Shown here one piece after another: positions 38,506 to 49,131 of a stretch of DNA of 64,000 bases. The position numbers and the translations under genes are program-made. The stretch is taken from positions 1 through 64,000 of the forward strand of contig NZ_LQOX01000116.1 in NCBI RefSeq assembly GCF_002102175.1, written 5' to 3'. The notes below the pieces were generated by a model. That model did no database searches. It had not been told where the DNA came from and saw nothing but the letters and a program-made list of their open reading frames with translations. This DNA comes from Mycobacterium gastri (GTDB lineage: Bacteria; Actinomycetota; Actinomycetes; Mycobacteriales; Mycobacteriaceae). Numbering within the stretch: the stretch's first letter is position 1; each line of letters begins with the position of its first letter.

Positions 38506-39632
38506 GAGTTAGCCGCTTTCATCAGGCCGATCAGCCGGCGGGAATCGAATTCGTTGTTGCCGCGCAAGCCGCGGATCACCGATAACGCTTCTCCCGGTAG
38601 GGATTTGAGGTCGGCACCGAGGAAGTCTTTGGTCGCGCGCGGGCCCCATTGGGCAAGGCCCGAAGCCGAGAACGGCGCCCAGCCGGCTTCGAGCGTGCAG
38701 TCGAACATGTCTCCGTCGGTGAAGTGCTCGACGAGGAGCCCGTCGGGGTCACGCCAGTAGTCGAAGAGCTGGCTGCCCTGGATGTGGCGGCCGATTCCCC
38801 ATGACCGGCGATAACCGCAGTCGGCCAGGTATTGCCCGCCGGCGGCCAACGAATCCAGATCGCAGACCTGATAGGCAGAATGCACGTAGCGGTTGGCCGG
38901 ACCCAATGCGAGCGCCAGCGTGTGGTGGTCTGTGGGAGTCATGCCGCGATCGCAGCGGATGAAGCTCATGGTCGGTCCGCGGTCGCGTTGACCCGGGTAG
39001 AACAGGAAGTCGCTGACGATCATCCCGAGCGTGTCGAGGTACCAGTTGAGTGTCTGCAGGTAGGTGGTGGTCTGCAGGACCAGGTGCCCGAGCCGCTGCA
39101 CGGTGGCCGGGCGTCGCGGCGGCCGTTGGGTGGCGTTGATGCGCTGCACTTCGTGCCCGGTGTTGAAGGTGTGCGGCGGCGGCGACGGCAGCGGTTCCAA
39201 CGGGTGGGTGCCTGCCACCACGCGGACCGTGAGCCCGCCCGGATCGGTCAGGTCGACGGAGACGCCGCCGAGCGTGTGGGGCAGTCGCTGCGGGGTCAGT
39301 CCGGTCGCGTCGGACAGCCGCAGCAGGTCGTCTTTGTCCTGGGCGGTGAATGCCGCGCCGACGAGTCGGGACCGGTGGCCGCGACGGATGAGGATGCATG
39401 GCGATGCCGCGTCGGCCCCACGCAGCTGCAACTCGTCGGGGGTGCGCGCGGCGACGGCGAAGCCGAACGCCTGGGCGAACGCCCCGGCGCGGTCCAGATC
39501 GGGCTTCTCGAACTCCAGCCAGGCGATGTCGTGAACCTTGATCACCGGGTTGCGCGAGCGTCCTGGGTGCTCGCCTTCGCGAGCGCCCTGCTCGCTGTGC
39601 AAGTTGTTGTGGGCGGCCAGATCGTACGTCAC
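38502..39632 (-). CDS. Extradiol (VOC-fold) catechol dioxygenase
   Basis: This 376-residue protein has two VOC modules. The C-terminal one carries the metal triad pattern: His in GHLVLQTT, His in VHSAYQV, and Glu in VEHFTDG. Type I extradiol dioxygenases (2,3-dihydroxybiphenyl or catechol 2,3-type) cleave a catechol ring next to its hydroxyls using Fe(II). The GTG at 39632 has GGAGG 7 bases upstream and leads the five-gene operon. A palindrome lies ~24 bases further upstream. Confidence 0.87.
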   Translation of the reverse strand: MTYDLAAHNNLHSEQGAREGEHPGRSRNPVIKVHDIAWLEFEKPDLDRAGAFAQAFGFAVAARTPDELQLRGADAASPCILIRRGHRSRLVGAAFTAQDKDDLLRLSDATGLTPQRLPHTLGGVSVDLTDPGGLTVRVVAGTHPLEPLPSPPPHTFNTGHEVQRINATQRPPRRPATVQRLGHLVLQTTTYLQTLNWYLDTLGMIVSDFLFYPGQRDRGPTMSFIRCDRGMTPTDHHTLALALGPANRYVHSAYQVCDLDSLAAGGQYLADCGYRRSWGIGRHIQGSQLFDYWRDPDGLLVEHFTDGDMFDCTLEAGWAPFSASGLAQWGPRATKDFLGADLKSLPGEALSVIRGLRGNNEFDSRRLIGLMKAANS

Positions 39633-39655
39633 CAGACATCCTCCAGAATTAGTAA

Positions 39656-39691
39656 ACTGACGATATCTTCACTCACGAAGCTATCATCAGT
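39656..39691 (-). promoter_or_regulatory. Candidate TetR operator before the dioxygenase operon
   Basis: ACTGACGATA (39656-39665) and TATCATCAGT (39682-39691) form a 10-base inverted repeat with one mismatch around a 16-base centre. A related TATCGTCACT occurs before the TetR gene (32570-32579). Its position upstream of the GTG at 39632 fits an operator. Confidence 0.5.
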
Positions 39692-39778
39692 CAAGGGGTT
39701 CTGAAGAAAAGTTCAAAACTGTGTTTGACCGCGGTGGATTGCGCGGCGCCGTACCCGCGGCCGGCAGAACCCAGCGGT

Positions 39779-40439
39779 TCAGGCGGCGTCGTGAAAGATC
39801 AGTCCCAACGCGTAGCGTTCCCCCGAATGCACCACCGAGATGCCGTGCCGTACCGGTGCGGCCGACCACCCGCGAGCCGAGGGCACCGGGCGGTCCCGCG
39901 TGTCGGTGCCGCTGCTCTACCAGGAGGAACTCGCCGCCGGTGTAATCGGTGGCGGGGTCGCTGAGGTTGATCACCACCTGAAGCGGAAAAACCAGGTCGC
40001 CGTAGAGGTCACGGTGCAGGGCGTTCCAATCCCCGGCGCGATATCGCAACAGCAGTGCGGTGGGCTTGGTCTGGCCGGCGGCATGGCACATCTGCAGCCA
40101 TTCGTCCAAGGTGTCCGGCCAGGGGCTGTCTCGGCCCAGTTTGGCCCACCAGTCCCGGGCGATGGTCAGCAGCCGCGGATACAAGGCGTGCTTGAGCTGC
40201 TCGAGTGGCTCCGGGTAGGGCTGTCGAAAGTTGCGGTATTCGCCGGCGCCATAGCGGTGGCTCTCCATGTCGACGGTCTTGCGGAACAGGTCATCTTGGG
40301 CGTACAGCGTGCGGAGGCGCGCCGCTTCGGCGGCCGTGAGCAGCCTGGGCAGCAAAGCGCCGCCGTGTGCGCTGATCTGTGCGGCGATGGCGTCCCAGTC
40401 GCCGGAGTCGGCGCGGGTTTGCCACCGGGTCGACGACAT
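39779..40439 (-). pseudogene. 2OG-Fe(II) oxygenase, internally deleted and frameshifted
   Basis: The product reads MSSTRWQTRADSGDW..., then the HRDLYGD segment containing the iron-binding HxD, then GGEFLLVEQR. At that point the frame drifts. A neighbouring frame supplies RDRPVPSARGWSAAPVRHGISVV and ends GLIFHDAA at a stop at 39779-39781, the expected C-terminus of this family. About 15-20 residues are missing at the join. The single open frame instead runs on to 39687 with unrelated sequence. The second iron-binding His and the 2OG-binding Arg are therefore out of frame, so the enzyme is probably dead. Confidence 0.75.
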
Positions 40440-40517
40440 CTCCGGCCGCTACTGATGGAATCGCGGCGACCAGCGCTTGCTGGCCTGGAATATCCGCAGG
40501 AGGTACGGTGTTGGTCG

Positions 40518-40940
<423 letters not shown>

Positions 40941-40974
40941 ACTCGCGGCCCCACCAGGATTTGCCTCGGGCGGC

Positions 40975-42546
40975 TCAAGCTCGTGCTTTGCGCACCGCTT
41001 TGTCGAGTTTGCGCAGCGCCGCGCCGAGCTGTGCCCGGCAGCTTTGCGCCAGATCGCTTTCCTGCTGATAGAGCAGGCCGTAGGTGAAGGTGTCCTCGCC
41101 CGCGGCATGTGCGGCTTCGGTCTGCTCGAGAAGGTGTTCCCGGCTGACGACACTGTCCTGATGATCTCCGAGCAACGTCTGGACGGCCTTCGCCTGCTGG
41201 GCCACCCCGTCCGCTCCGGTAGCCGCCGCGGTATAGCGTAATCGCTTGGCGCGCTTGCGGATTCGATGCAGCGCCGCGTTGGGTTGGAGTACCGGGCCCG
41301 GGCCGCCTTCGGCCTGGCCGGCCGGGGCGACTGCCGCGTGGGCGGCCCGCGCCGCCTTGGCAGCCTTGGCGGCTTTCTTGACACGGCGGTAGGCCGCGTC
41401 GATGTTCGGCGGGGTCACCGGCCCGGGCCCGGGCCCGAACGTTGTCACGGGATATTCCGCCACCATCGCGTCGAGAGCGTCCAATAGGCGGAAGTATCGC
41501 TTCGAGCGCATCGCGATCAGCGACCGTCGCAATCCGGTCTGATATCGCCGACGGGCGCCCTCGACGAGGCGTTCGCGCACGGGGCCGCGCACCAGCTCCG
41601 GGTCCAGCCCGTCCAGTTCGCGTTGATAGCGCTCGGCGAGCACCTCGGCGTCACGCGCCACCCCTAAAACGCCGGCGAGCTCACGCAGTTCGTCGAGAAC
41701 CCACGCGCCGTCAGGCAATCCGAACGAATCCGGAGCCTCCCGCAGCAGGCTGCGGATCTTGCGGGTGGTCACCCGCATCTGGTGCACCGAGTCGTCGACG
41801 TCGGCGCGCACCGCGCGATCCCACGTCAGCAGCTCTTCCACATGCTGGGCCACCGCCCGGTGGACCGGATCCACCGGCGCCGGCCCGCGCGCCGACGGCG
41901 ACGTCCTGCCCAGCACGCGGGCCAGCTTGGAGCCGTGCCCGGCGGGGGCGGCCCCGGCGTCGAGCAACCGGTTGCTCAGCCGGTTGAGCAGCTCGTGACC
42001 GGCGGTGCCGGTCACGTCGATGAGCTCGAGTTCCCATTCCCGCCACTGCTGTTCGGCGGGCTCGGCAGCGGAGCCGTCGGCCTGTCCGGCCGACCACGCG
42101 GTGACGTGGTCATTGCAGAATTCGGCCAACGCGGCGCCGTCGGCGCCGTAGAGAAACTGGCTTTCCCGTCGGGTTGTGATCCGTGCGACCGGCTCGACGG
42201 GACGATCCCGGACGATCGCCAGCACCACATCCAGCAACTCGGCCGGCACGGCGTCCCCGCCCGTGATCGGGGCATGGATCTCGGTTCGGGCGTCCGGCCC
42301 GGCCGGTAACTTCAGATGCCAGCCGGCGTCCAGGCCGCCGGTTCGCCGTCGCAGGGTGATGCGGTTGCGGGCCAGATCCTGCGCAGGGGTGTCGAAGTAC
42401 ACCGCGTCGAGCTGCTGGGGCGGCTTCTTCTCGACCCGGGCCACGGCCGCGATGCCGTCGAACGACGGCGACACCGTCGACTCGACGACGTCGAACTTGC
42501 GCTCGACCTCCAGCTGACGCGCCATCTTCGGCGCAGGTACGGGCAT
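40975..42546 (-). CDS. CYTH and CHAD domain protein
   Basis: The 523-residue protein has an N-terminal CYTH triphosphate tunnel domain (EVERKFDV gives the ExExK signature; YFDT, TLRRR) and a C-terminal helical CHAD domain rich in His/Arg/Lys (about residues 230-500: VHQMRVTTRKIRSLLR, RIRKRAKRLRY). CYTH domains bind triphosphates and CHAD binds polyphosphate, so a role in polyphosphate metabolism is likely. It corresponds to Rv2226 by position next to panB and rnpB. Confidence 0.9.
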   Translation of the reverse strand: MPVPAPKMARQLEVERKFDVVESTVSPSFDGIAAVARVEKKPPQQLDAVYFDTPAQDLARNRITLRRRTGGLDAGWHLKLPAGPDARTEIHAPITGGDAVPAELLDVVLAIVRDRPVEPVARITTRRESQFLYGADGAALAEFCNDHVTAWSAGQADGSAAEPAEQQWREWELELIDVTGTAGHELLNRLSNRLLDAGAAPAGHGSKLARVLGRTSPSARGPAPVDPVHRAVAQHVEELLTWDRAVRADVDDSVHQMRVTTRKIRSLLREAPDSFGLPDGAWVLDELRELAGVLGVARDAEVLAERYQRELDGLDPELVRGPVRERLVEGARRRYQTGLRRSLIAMRSKRYFRLLDALDAMVAEYPVTTFGPGPGPVTPPNIDAAYRRVKKAAKAAKAARAAHAAVAPAGQAEGGPGPVLQPNAALHRIRKRAKRLRYTAAATGADGVAQQAKAVQTLLGDHQDSVVSREHLLEQTEAAHAAGEDTFTYGLLYQQESDLAQSCRAQLGAALRKLDKAVRKARA

Positions 42547-42769
42547 TTCCGCCTCCGGTGACAGCGCATCGTCGCGGTCGTTTCATCGTGGATAGGCCTC
42601 ATAGAGAGTGCCACACGCGGGGTTGGGCGCCCGGCCCAGGCTCCGGTCACGAGGCATACGGCATGTTGGTCGGTGCGTGTCGCCGGCACCACCTATCGTT
42701 TGCGGTGCGGGCCACCGCTGCGGCTTGGCTGTGTCAGGCCGATCGGATCCCCTGATGAAGGAGTTGTCG

Positions 42770-43135
42770 ATGTTGTTCTTGGGTTGTGCCCCGTCCCGGG
42801 TGGTCGCCGGCGGGTTGGGTGCCGGTGCGATCAGCGCCGCGATGCTGTTGGGCGGCATCGGGCCGGCCTGGGCGGATCCGGGCGACCCCGCGCCGACGCC
42901 GCCGAATTGCACCGCGGCCGACCTGGCCGGGGTGTCCGCGGGGGTGGCGGCGGCGACCTCCGCTTATCTGTTCACCCATCCAGACGTCAACGACTACTTC
43001 ACCAGCCTGAAGGGTCAGCCCCGCGAGGACATCCGTGACCAGCTGCAGCAGTACATGGATGCCAACCCGGCGGTTCATGCCGAACTGCAAGGCATTCGCC
43101 AGCCGCTGACCGACTTCCGGAACCGGTGTCAGTGA
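42770..43135 (+). CDS. Exported hemophore-related protein
   Basis: The 121-residue product has a signal peptide (hydrophobic segment about residues 10-32 ending AWADP) and a small helical domain with two cysteines (PPNC... and the C-terminal NRCQ), like the mycobacterial hemophore (Rv0203-related) family. The ATG at 42770 has AAGGAG 6 bases upstream, which decides it over earlier frames. Heme capture is an inference from family resemblance. Confidence 0.8.
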   Translation: MLFLGCAPSRVVAGGLGAGAISAAMLLGGIGPAWADPGDPAPTPPNCTAADLAGVSAGVAAATSAYLFTHPDVNDYFTSLKGQPREDIRDQLQQYMDANPAVHAELQGIRQPLTDFRNRCQ

Positions 43136-43157
43136 CGACGTAGACGGTCTAGACGAC

Positions 43158-44012
43158 CTAGAAGCAGTGCTCCTCGGCGGGGAACAGCCCGCCGGCCACC
43201 TCGTCAGCGTATTGCATTGCGGCGCGGCGTAATTCGCCCGCAACGTCGGCGTAGCGCTTGACGAAGCGGGCGGCTTTGCCGCTGCTGAGGCCGGCCATGT
43301 CCTGCCAGACCAGGACCTGGCCGTCGCAGTTGGGCCCGGCTCCGATGCCGACCGTCGGAATGGTCAGCTTGCCGGTGATCTGGGTGGCCAGCTCAGCCGG
43401 CACCATCTCCATCACCACCGCGAAGGCTCCGGCTTCGGCGACGGCGATCGCGTCCGCCACGGTCCGCTCGGCGGCGTCACCGCGGCCCTGCACCCGGAAC
43501 CCGCCCAAAGTGTTGACGCTTTGCGGGGTGAAGCCGATGTGGGCCATCACCGGGATGCCCGCCGCGGTCAGGCAGGCGATCTGCTCGGCCACCCGCTCGC
43601 CGCCTTCGAGCTTGACCGCGTGCGCGCCGCCTTCCTTCATGAACCGGGTGGCCACGGCCAGCGCGGCGCTGGGTCCGGCCTCGTAGCTGCCGAACGGCAG
43701 GTCGGCGACCACCAACGCGTGCGGGGCACCCCGCGCGACGCCGCGGACCAGCGGAATCAGCTCGTCGACCGAGATCGGCACCGTGGTGTCGTAGCCGTAG
43801 ACGACGTTGGCGGCCGAATCACCGATCAGCAGCACCGGGATGCCGGCGTCGTCGAAGACGCGCGCGGTCGAGTAGTCGTAGGCCGTGAGCATGGCCCACT
43901 TGTGGCCTTCGGCCTTCCATTTCTGCAGGTGGTGGGTGCGGATCCGGATTCGGGGCGCGACCGGGTTGACCGCCGGCGACGCACTGGCCCCATAGACATT
44001 CTGCTCAGACAT
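43158..44012 (-). CDS. panB: 3-methyl-2-oxobutanoate hydroxymethyltransferase
   Basis: The first step of pantothenate synthesis makes ketopantoate from 2-oxoisovalerate and 5,10-methylene-tetrahydrofolate. The 284-residue protein shows [16 protein letters not shown] (Mg/substrate), [11 protein letters not shown] with the lysine, AHIGFTPQS, and [17 protein letters not shown]. The ATG at 44012 is the family start (MSEQNVYG). Flanking genes are those beside panB in M. tuberculosis. Confidence 0.95.
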   Translation of the reverse strand: MSEQNVYGASASPAVNPVAPRIRIRTHHLQKWKAEGHKWAMLTAYDYSTARVFDDAGIPVLLIGDSAANVVYGYDTTVPISVDELIPLVRGVARGAPHALVVADLPFGSYEAGPSAALAVATRFMKEGGAHAVKLEGGERVAEQIACLTAAGIPVMAHIGFTPQSVNTLGGFRVQGRGDAAERTVADAIAVAEAGAFAVVMEMVPAELATQITGKLTIPTVGIGAGPNCDGQVLVWQDMAGLSSGKAARFVKRYADVAGELRRAAMQYADEVAGGLFPAEEHCF

Positions 44013-44146
44013 CACTGTCCCTAGGTGTTGGTCGGGTCGATCCTCGTGGCCCAGCATGGGGTCCCCGGGTTCGTCTGACACCGACAGTCTGCCATGTCTT
44101 CCGCGCGGATTCACCGTGGCCCCCGGAATCGGCTTACCATCGGCGG

Positions 44147-45538
44147 ATGCAGCGGCTCAGTGGCCTCGACGCCAGCTTCTTGTACCTGGAAACCTCGTCC
44201 CAGCCGATGCACGTGTGCTCGATCATGGACTTGGACACCTCGACGATGCCGGGCGGCTACACCTTTGACCGGCTGCGCGAGGCATTGTCGCTTCGCGTCA
44301 AAGCGCTGCCGGAGTTCCGGGAAAAGCTCGCGAGCAGTCCGTTGAACCTCGACCATCCGGTGTGGGTGGATGACGAGAACTTCGAAATCGATCGTCATTT
44401 GCATCGCATCGGGGTGCCGGCACCGGGCGGTCGGACGGAAGTATCGGAAGTTTGCGGTCATATCGCATCGCTGCCGTTGGATCGTAGGCGACCGCTTTGG
44501 GAGATGTGGGTCATCGAAGGCGTGGCAGGTACCGATTGCCATCACCGGGGCCGCATCGGGATCATGACCAAGGTGCACCACGCCGCCGTGGACGGCGTGA
44601 CCGGCGCCAACCTGATGTCGCAGCTGTGCACCACCGAAGCCGACGCGCCCGCACCGGATCCGGTGGACGGAGTCGGCGGTGGCACCGGCTGGCAGATCGC
44701 CGCCGGCGGCCTGGTCAGGTTCGCCGCCCGGCCGCTACAGCTGGCCAATGTGATGCCGCAGACGGTGTCCTCGGTGATCTCCACGGTGTTACGGGCCCGC
44801 GAGGGCCTGACCATGGCGCGTCCATTCGCCGCGCCGCGTACCGTCTTCAACGCCAGCATCAGCGGCCGCCGCAACATCGGCTACGCCGAACTGGATCTCG
44901 AGGACATCAAGACGGTGAAGAACCACTTCGGCGTCAAGGTGAACGACGTGGTGATGGCGCTGGTTTCCGGGGTGCTTCGGCAATATCTCGCCGAACGCAA
45001 CGCCCTGCCCGACTCGTCGCTGGTGGCATCGGTGCCCGTTTCGGTGCACGGCAAGTCCGATCGTCCCGGTCGTAACCAGGTCTCGGCCATGTTCGCCAGC
45101 CTGCACACCGAAATCGCCGACCCGGTGGAGCGTCTGCGGGCCATCGCCCAAGCGAATTCGGCTGCGAAGGGCCATAGTTCGGCCATTGGCGCGACGCTGT
45201 TGCAGGATTGGTCACAGTTCGCCGCGCCGGCCGTTTTCGGGATCGCCATGCGTGTCTACGCCAGGACCCGGCTGACCGAGAGCCTGCCGGTGCACAACTT
45301 GGTGGTCTCCAACGTGCCGGGGCCGCAGGTTCCGTTGTACCTGCTGGGTTGCCAGGTCAAGTCGATGTATCCGTTGGGCCCGATCTTTCACGGCTCCGGT
45401 CTCAACATCACGGTCATGTCGCTCAACGGCAAGTTGGACATCGGGCTCGTCTCGTGTCCGGAACTGCTGCCGGACTTGTGGGAAATGGCCGACGAGTTTG
45501 CTATTGCCATGGAAGAACTGCTGGTGGCCGTCGGGTGA
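44147..45538 (+). CDS. WS/DGAT-family acyltransferase
   Basis: The 463-residue enzyme carries the HHAAVDG active-site motif of wax ester synthase/diacylglycerol acyltransferases, the N-terminal [16 protein letters not shown] and the C-terminal [11 protein letters not shown]. It transfers acyl groups from acyl-CoA to diacylglycerol or alcohols, producing storage lipid. It stands alone between panB and caeA; I do not recall a copy at this place in M. tuberculosis. Confidence 0.92.
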   Translation: MQRLSGLDASFLYLETSSQPMHVCSIMDLDTSTMPGGYTFDRLREALSLRVKALPEFREKLASSPLNLDHPVWVDDENFEIDRHLHRIGVPAPGGRTEVSEVCGHIASLPLDRRRPLWEMWVIEGVAGTDCHHRGRIGIMTKVHHAAVDGVTGANLMSQLCTTEADAPAPDPVDGVGGGTGWQIAAGGLVRFAARPLQLANVMPQTVSSVISTVLRAREGLTMARPFAAPRTVFNASISGRRNIGYAELDLEDIKTVKNHFGVKVNDVVMALVSGVLRQYLAERNALPDSSLVASVPVSVHGKSDRPGRNQVSAMFASLHTEIADPVERLRAIAQANSAAKGHSSAIGATLLQDWSQFAAPAVFGIAMRVYARTRLTESLPVHNLVVSNVPGPQVPLYLLGCQVKSMYPLGPIFHGSGLNITVMSLNGKLDIGLVSCPELLPDLWEMADEFAIAMEELLVAVG

Positions 45539-45597
45539 TTCGTCCCACGACGGTCGTTAGCCAGCATCTTCGGCCGGCTCTGGCACCATAGGTTGCC

Positions 45598-47154
45598 ATG
45601 TGCCTGTCTCGCCGCGAAAAGTTCGCGCGCATGTTGCTGATCTGGACCGCGATCGCCACCGTGGCGTTGGTTCTCGCGGGCTGCATCCGCGTGGTCGGCG
45701 GGCACGCTCGCATGGCCGAGCCGAAGTTGGGACAGCCCGTGCAGTGGACACCGTGCCGCAGCTCCAATCCGGCGGCGAAGATTCCCGGCGGCGCCCTGTG
45801 CGGCAAGCTCGCCGTGCCGGTCGACTACAGCCGTCCCGACGGTGACGTCGCGGCCATCGCCCTGATTCGCTTCCCGGCGACGGGGGACAAGGTCGGTTCG
45901 CTGGTCATCAACCCCGGTGGCCCGGGTGAATCGGGTATCGAGGCCGCACTGGGCGTTTTCCAGTCGTTGCCGAAGCGGGTCCACGAACGGTTCGACCTCG
46001 TCGGGTTCGATCCGCGTGGCGTGGCGTCTTCGCGTCCCGCACTGTGGTGCAACTCCGACGCCGACAACGACCGGCTGCGGGCGGAGCCGCAGGTCGACTA
46101 CAGCCCGGCGGGTGTGGCACGCATCGAAGAGGAAACCAGGCAGTTCGTCAGCCGTTGTGTCGCCAAGATGGGCAAGAAGTTCCTGGCGAACGTCGGTACC
46201 GTCAATGTCGCCAGGGACCTGGATGCCATCCGCGGGGCACTGGGCGACGACAAACTGACCTACCTCGGCTACTCGTACGGCACCCGGATCGGCTCCGCCT
46301 ATGCCGAGGCCTACCCCCAGCGGGTGCGAGCGATGATCCTCGACGGCGCTGTGGACCCCAATGCCGATCCCATCGAGGCGGATCTACGTCAGGCCAAGGG
46401 ATTTCAGGACGCGTTCAACGACTATGCCGCCGACTGCGCCAAGGACGGTAGCTGCCCATTGGGCACCGACCCGGCCAAGGCCGTCGACGTCTACCACAGC
46501 CTGGTCGACCCGCTGGTCGACCCCAACAACCTGCAGGTGAGCAGGCCAGCGCACACCAACGACCCGCGGGGACTCAGCTACAGCGACGCGATCGTGGGCA
46601 CCATCATGGCGCTGTACTCGCCGAATCTGTGGAGTCATCTGACCGACGGCCTTTCGGAGTTGGCCGACCACCGCGGGGATACCCTGCTCGCGCTGGCCGA
46701 CATGTACATGCGCCGCGACTCGCACGGTCATTACACCAACGCCACCGACGCGCGGGTGGCCATCAATTGCGTTGACCAGCCGCCGATTACCGACCGCGCC
46801 AAGATCATCGACGAAGACCGCCGCTCCCGCGAGCTGGCGCCGTTCATGAGCTACGGCAAGTTCACCGGCGACGCGCCACTTGGGACCTGCGCCTTCTGGC
46901 CGGTGCCGCCGACCAGCAAGCCGCACGCCGTCTCCGCGCCGGGCCTGGTACCGACGGTCGTGGTGTCGACCACCCACGATCCCGCGACGCCCTACAAAGC
47001 CGGAGTTGACCTGGCAAACCAGCTGCACGGCTCGCTGCTGACCTTCAACGGAACCCAGCACACCGTGGTCTTCCAGGGCGACAGCTGCATCGACGACTAC
47101 GCCACGGCCTACCTGATCGGCGGGACAACCCCGCCGAGCGGCGCAAAGTGCTGA
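45598..47154 (+). CDS. caeA: Cell-envelope serine hydrolase/protease CaeA (Hip1)
   Basis: This 518-residue lipoprotein has a signal peptide with lipobox LVLAGC and an alpha/beta-hydrolase domain. Ser is in GYSYGT, Asp in THDPATPY and His in GTQHTVVF. The sequence closely follows M. tuberculosis Rv2224c (CaeA/Hip1), a surface-anchored hydrolase that cleaves GroEL2 and affects envelope integrity. It lies upstream of its paralogue at 49132, separated by ctaD. Confidence 0.92.
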   Translation: MCLSRREKFARMLLIWTAIATVALVLAGCIRVVGGHARMAEPKLGQPVQWTPCRSSNPAAKIPGGALCGKLAVPVDYSRPDGDVAAIALIRFPATGDKVGSLVINPGGPGESGIEAALGVFQSLPKRVHERFDLVGFDPRGVASSRPALWCNSDADNDRLRAEPQVDYSPAGVARIEEETRQFVSRCVAKMGKKFLANVGTVNVARDLDAIRGALGDDKLTYLGYSYGTRIGSAYAEAYPQRVRAMILDGAVDPNADPIEADLRQAKGFQDAFNDYAADCAKDGSCPLGTDPAKAVDVYHSLVDPLVDPNNLQVSRPAHTNDPRGLSYSDAIVGTIMALYSPNLWSHLTDGLSELADHRGDTLLALADMYMRRDSHGHYTNATDARVAINCVDQPPITDRAKIIDEDRRSRELAPFMSYGKFTGDAPLGTCAFWPVPPTSKPHAVSAPGLVPTVVVSTTHDPATPYKAGVDLANQLHGSLLTFNGTQHTVVFQGDSCIDDYATAYLIGGTTPPSGAKC

Positions 47155-47315
47155 CGCCGGCGGGGCCGTTGGTTTCCGGTCACTCCCGCGGAAACTAGGG
47201 ACGTTTGGCCCTAGGGCGCGGCGGTGGCGCGCCGGAATACTTGGGCGGCTTGTCCGATGCTGTTCTGACGCTGTTCCGTTGCCGCTCCGATCATGAGACC
47301 CCATGGAGTCAACCC

Positions 47316-49043
47316 ATGACCACTGAAGCGCCACCCGCCAAAGACCTGGAAGCCCGCCGGCCGTTTCCGGCCCGGCTCGGGCCGAAGGGCAACTTGCTCT
47401 ACAAGGTCATCACCACGACCGATCACAAGATGATCGGCATCATGTACATGGTCGCCTGCTATATCTTCTTTTTCATTGCCGGCCTGATGGCGTTGCTCAT
47501 CCGTGGTGAACTCGCCGCGCCGGGCCTGCAATTCCTGTCCAACGAGCAGTACAACCAGTTGTTCACCATGCACGGCACGGCGATGCTGCTGTTCTACGCC
47601 ACCCCGGTCGTCTTCGGCTTCGCCAACCTGGTGCTGCCGCTGCAGATCGGCGCCCCCGACGTGGCCTTCCCGCGGCTCAACGCGCTGTCGTTCTGGCTGT
47701 TCATCTTCGGTGCGCTGATCGCGCTGAGCGGCTTCATCGTCCCGGGCGGCCCGGCCGACTTCGGGTGGACGGCCTACACCCCGCTGTCCAACGCGATCCA
47801 CAGTCCCGGCCCCGGTGGCGATCTGTGGATCCTGGGTCTGGGTGTCGGTGGCCTGGGCACCATCCTGGGTGGGGTCAACATGCTCACCACCGTGGTGTGC
47901 ATGCGCGCACCGGGCATGACGATGTTCCGGATGCCGATCTTCACCTGGAACATCATGGTCACCAGCGTGCTGGTGCTGATGATCTTCCCGTTGTTGACCG
48001 CCGCGCTGTTCGGCCTGGCCGCCGACCGCCACCTCGGTGCCCACATCTACGACGCGGCCAACGGCGGGGTGATCCTGTTCCAGCATCTGTTCTGGTTCTT
48101 CGGACATCCCGAGGTGTACGTGATCGCGCTGCCGTTCTTCGGCATCATCTCCGAGGTGATCCCGGTGTTTGCCCGCAAACCGATTTTCGGTTACACCACG
48201 CTGGTTTATGCGACCCTGTCCATCGCGGCCCTGTCGGTGGCGGTGTGGGCCCATCACATGTTCGTCACCGGTGCGGTGCTGCTGCCGTTCTTCTCGTTCA
48301 TGACGTTTCTGATCGCGGTCCCCACCGGTCTCAAATTCTTCAACTGGATCGGCACCATGTGGCGGGGCCAGTTGACATTCGAGACGCCGATGCTGTTCGC
48401 GTTCGGGTTCCTGGTCACCTTCCTGGCCGGCGGCTTGACCGGCGTGATGCTGGCCAGCCCGCCGCTGGACTTCCACGTCAGTGACAGCTACTTCGTGGTG
48501 GCGCACTTCCATTACACGCTGTTCGGCACCATCGTCTTCGCCACCTACGCCGGCGTCTACTTCTGGTTCCCGAAGATGACCGGACGTCTGCTCGACGAGC
48601 GGCTGGGCAAGCTGCATTTCTGGCTGACGTTCATCGGCTTTCACACCACGTTCCTGGTACAGCACTGGCTGGGCAATGCCGGGATGCCCCGCCGCTACGC
48701 GGACTACCTGCCCACCGACGGCTACCAAACGCTGAACGTGGTCTCCACGGTGGGCGCATTCATCCTCGGCATCTCGGTGCTGCCGTTCGCGTGGAACGTA
48801 TTCAAGAGTTGGCGCTTCGGCGAACCGGTGTTGGTCGACGACCCGTGGGGCCACGGCAATTCACTGGAATGGGCCACCAGCTGCCCGCCGCCGCGGCACA
48901 ACTTCACCGAGCTGCCCCGAATCCGTTCGGAGCGGCCGGCTTTCGAGCTGCATTACCCGCACATGGTCAAACGCATGCGCGCCGAAGCCCACGTCGGCCG
49001 ACACGACGAAGTGGCGGAACCAGAGACCGTCGGCGCCGGCTGA
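47316..49043 (+). CDS. ctaD: Cytochrome c oxidase subunit I
   Basis: The 575-residue membrane protein has 12 expected segments and the ligands of the aa3-type haem-copper oxidase: MHGTAML (haem a), FFGHPEVYV (CuB His and cross-linked Tyr), HHMF (CuB), and HFHYTLF (haem ligands). Proton-channel residues DFHVSDSYF are present. The ATG at 47316 gives the family N-terminus. The usual ctaD place is beside serB2, so this may be a second copy; the rest of the genome is needed to tell. Confidence 0.9.
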   Translation: MTTEAPPAKDLEARRPFPARLGPKGNLLYKVITTTDHKMIGIMYMVACYIFFFIAGLMALLIRGELAAPGLQFLSNEQYNQLFTMHGTAMLLFYATPVVFGFANLVLPLQIGAPDVAFPRLNALSFWLFIFGALIALSGFIVPGGPADFGWTAYTPLSNAIHSPGPGGDLWILGLGVGGLGTILGGVNMLTTVVCMRAPGMTMFRMPIFTWNIMVTSVLVLMIFPLLTAALFGLAADRHLGAHIYDAANGGVILFQHLFWFFGHPEVYVIALPFFGIISEVIPVFARKPIFGYTTLVYATLSIAALSVAVWAHHMFVTGAVLLPFFSFMTFLIAVPTGLKFFNWIGTMWRGQLTFETPMLFAFGFLVTFLAGGLTGVMLASPPLDFHVSDSYFVVAHFHYTLFGTIVFATYAGVYFWFPKMTGRLLDERLGKLHFWLTFIGFHTTFLVQHWLGNAGMPRRYADYLPTDGYQTLNVVSTVGAFILGISVLPFAWNVFKSWRFGEPVLVDDPWGHGNSLEWATSCPPPRHNFTELPRIRSERPAFELHYPHMVKRMRAEAHVGRHDEVAEPETVGAG

Positions 49044-49131
49044 GGGCCGCCGCGCGGCCACCGCGCACCACGCCGATGCGAGATCAAGGCGTGACCACTT
49101 CGCGCTGCGACAGGTATCCGTGGGTGAGACG

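Noticed and set aside
47211..48854. 547-residue frame on the minus strand
   Set aside because: Antisense shadow of ctaD. Its composition is Asp/Gln/Arg-rich and it has no recognisable motif.
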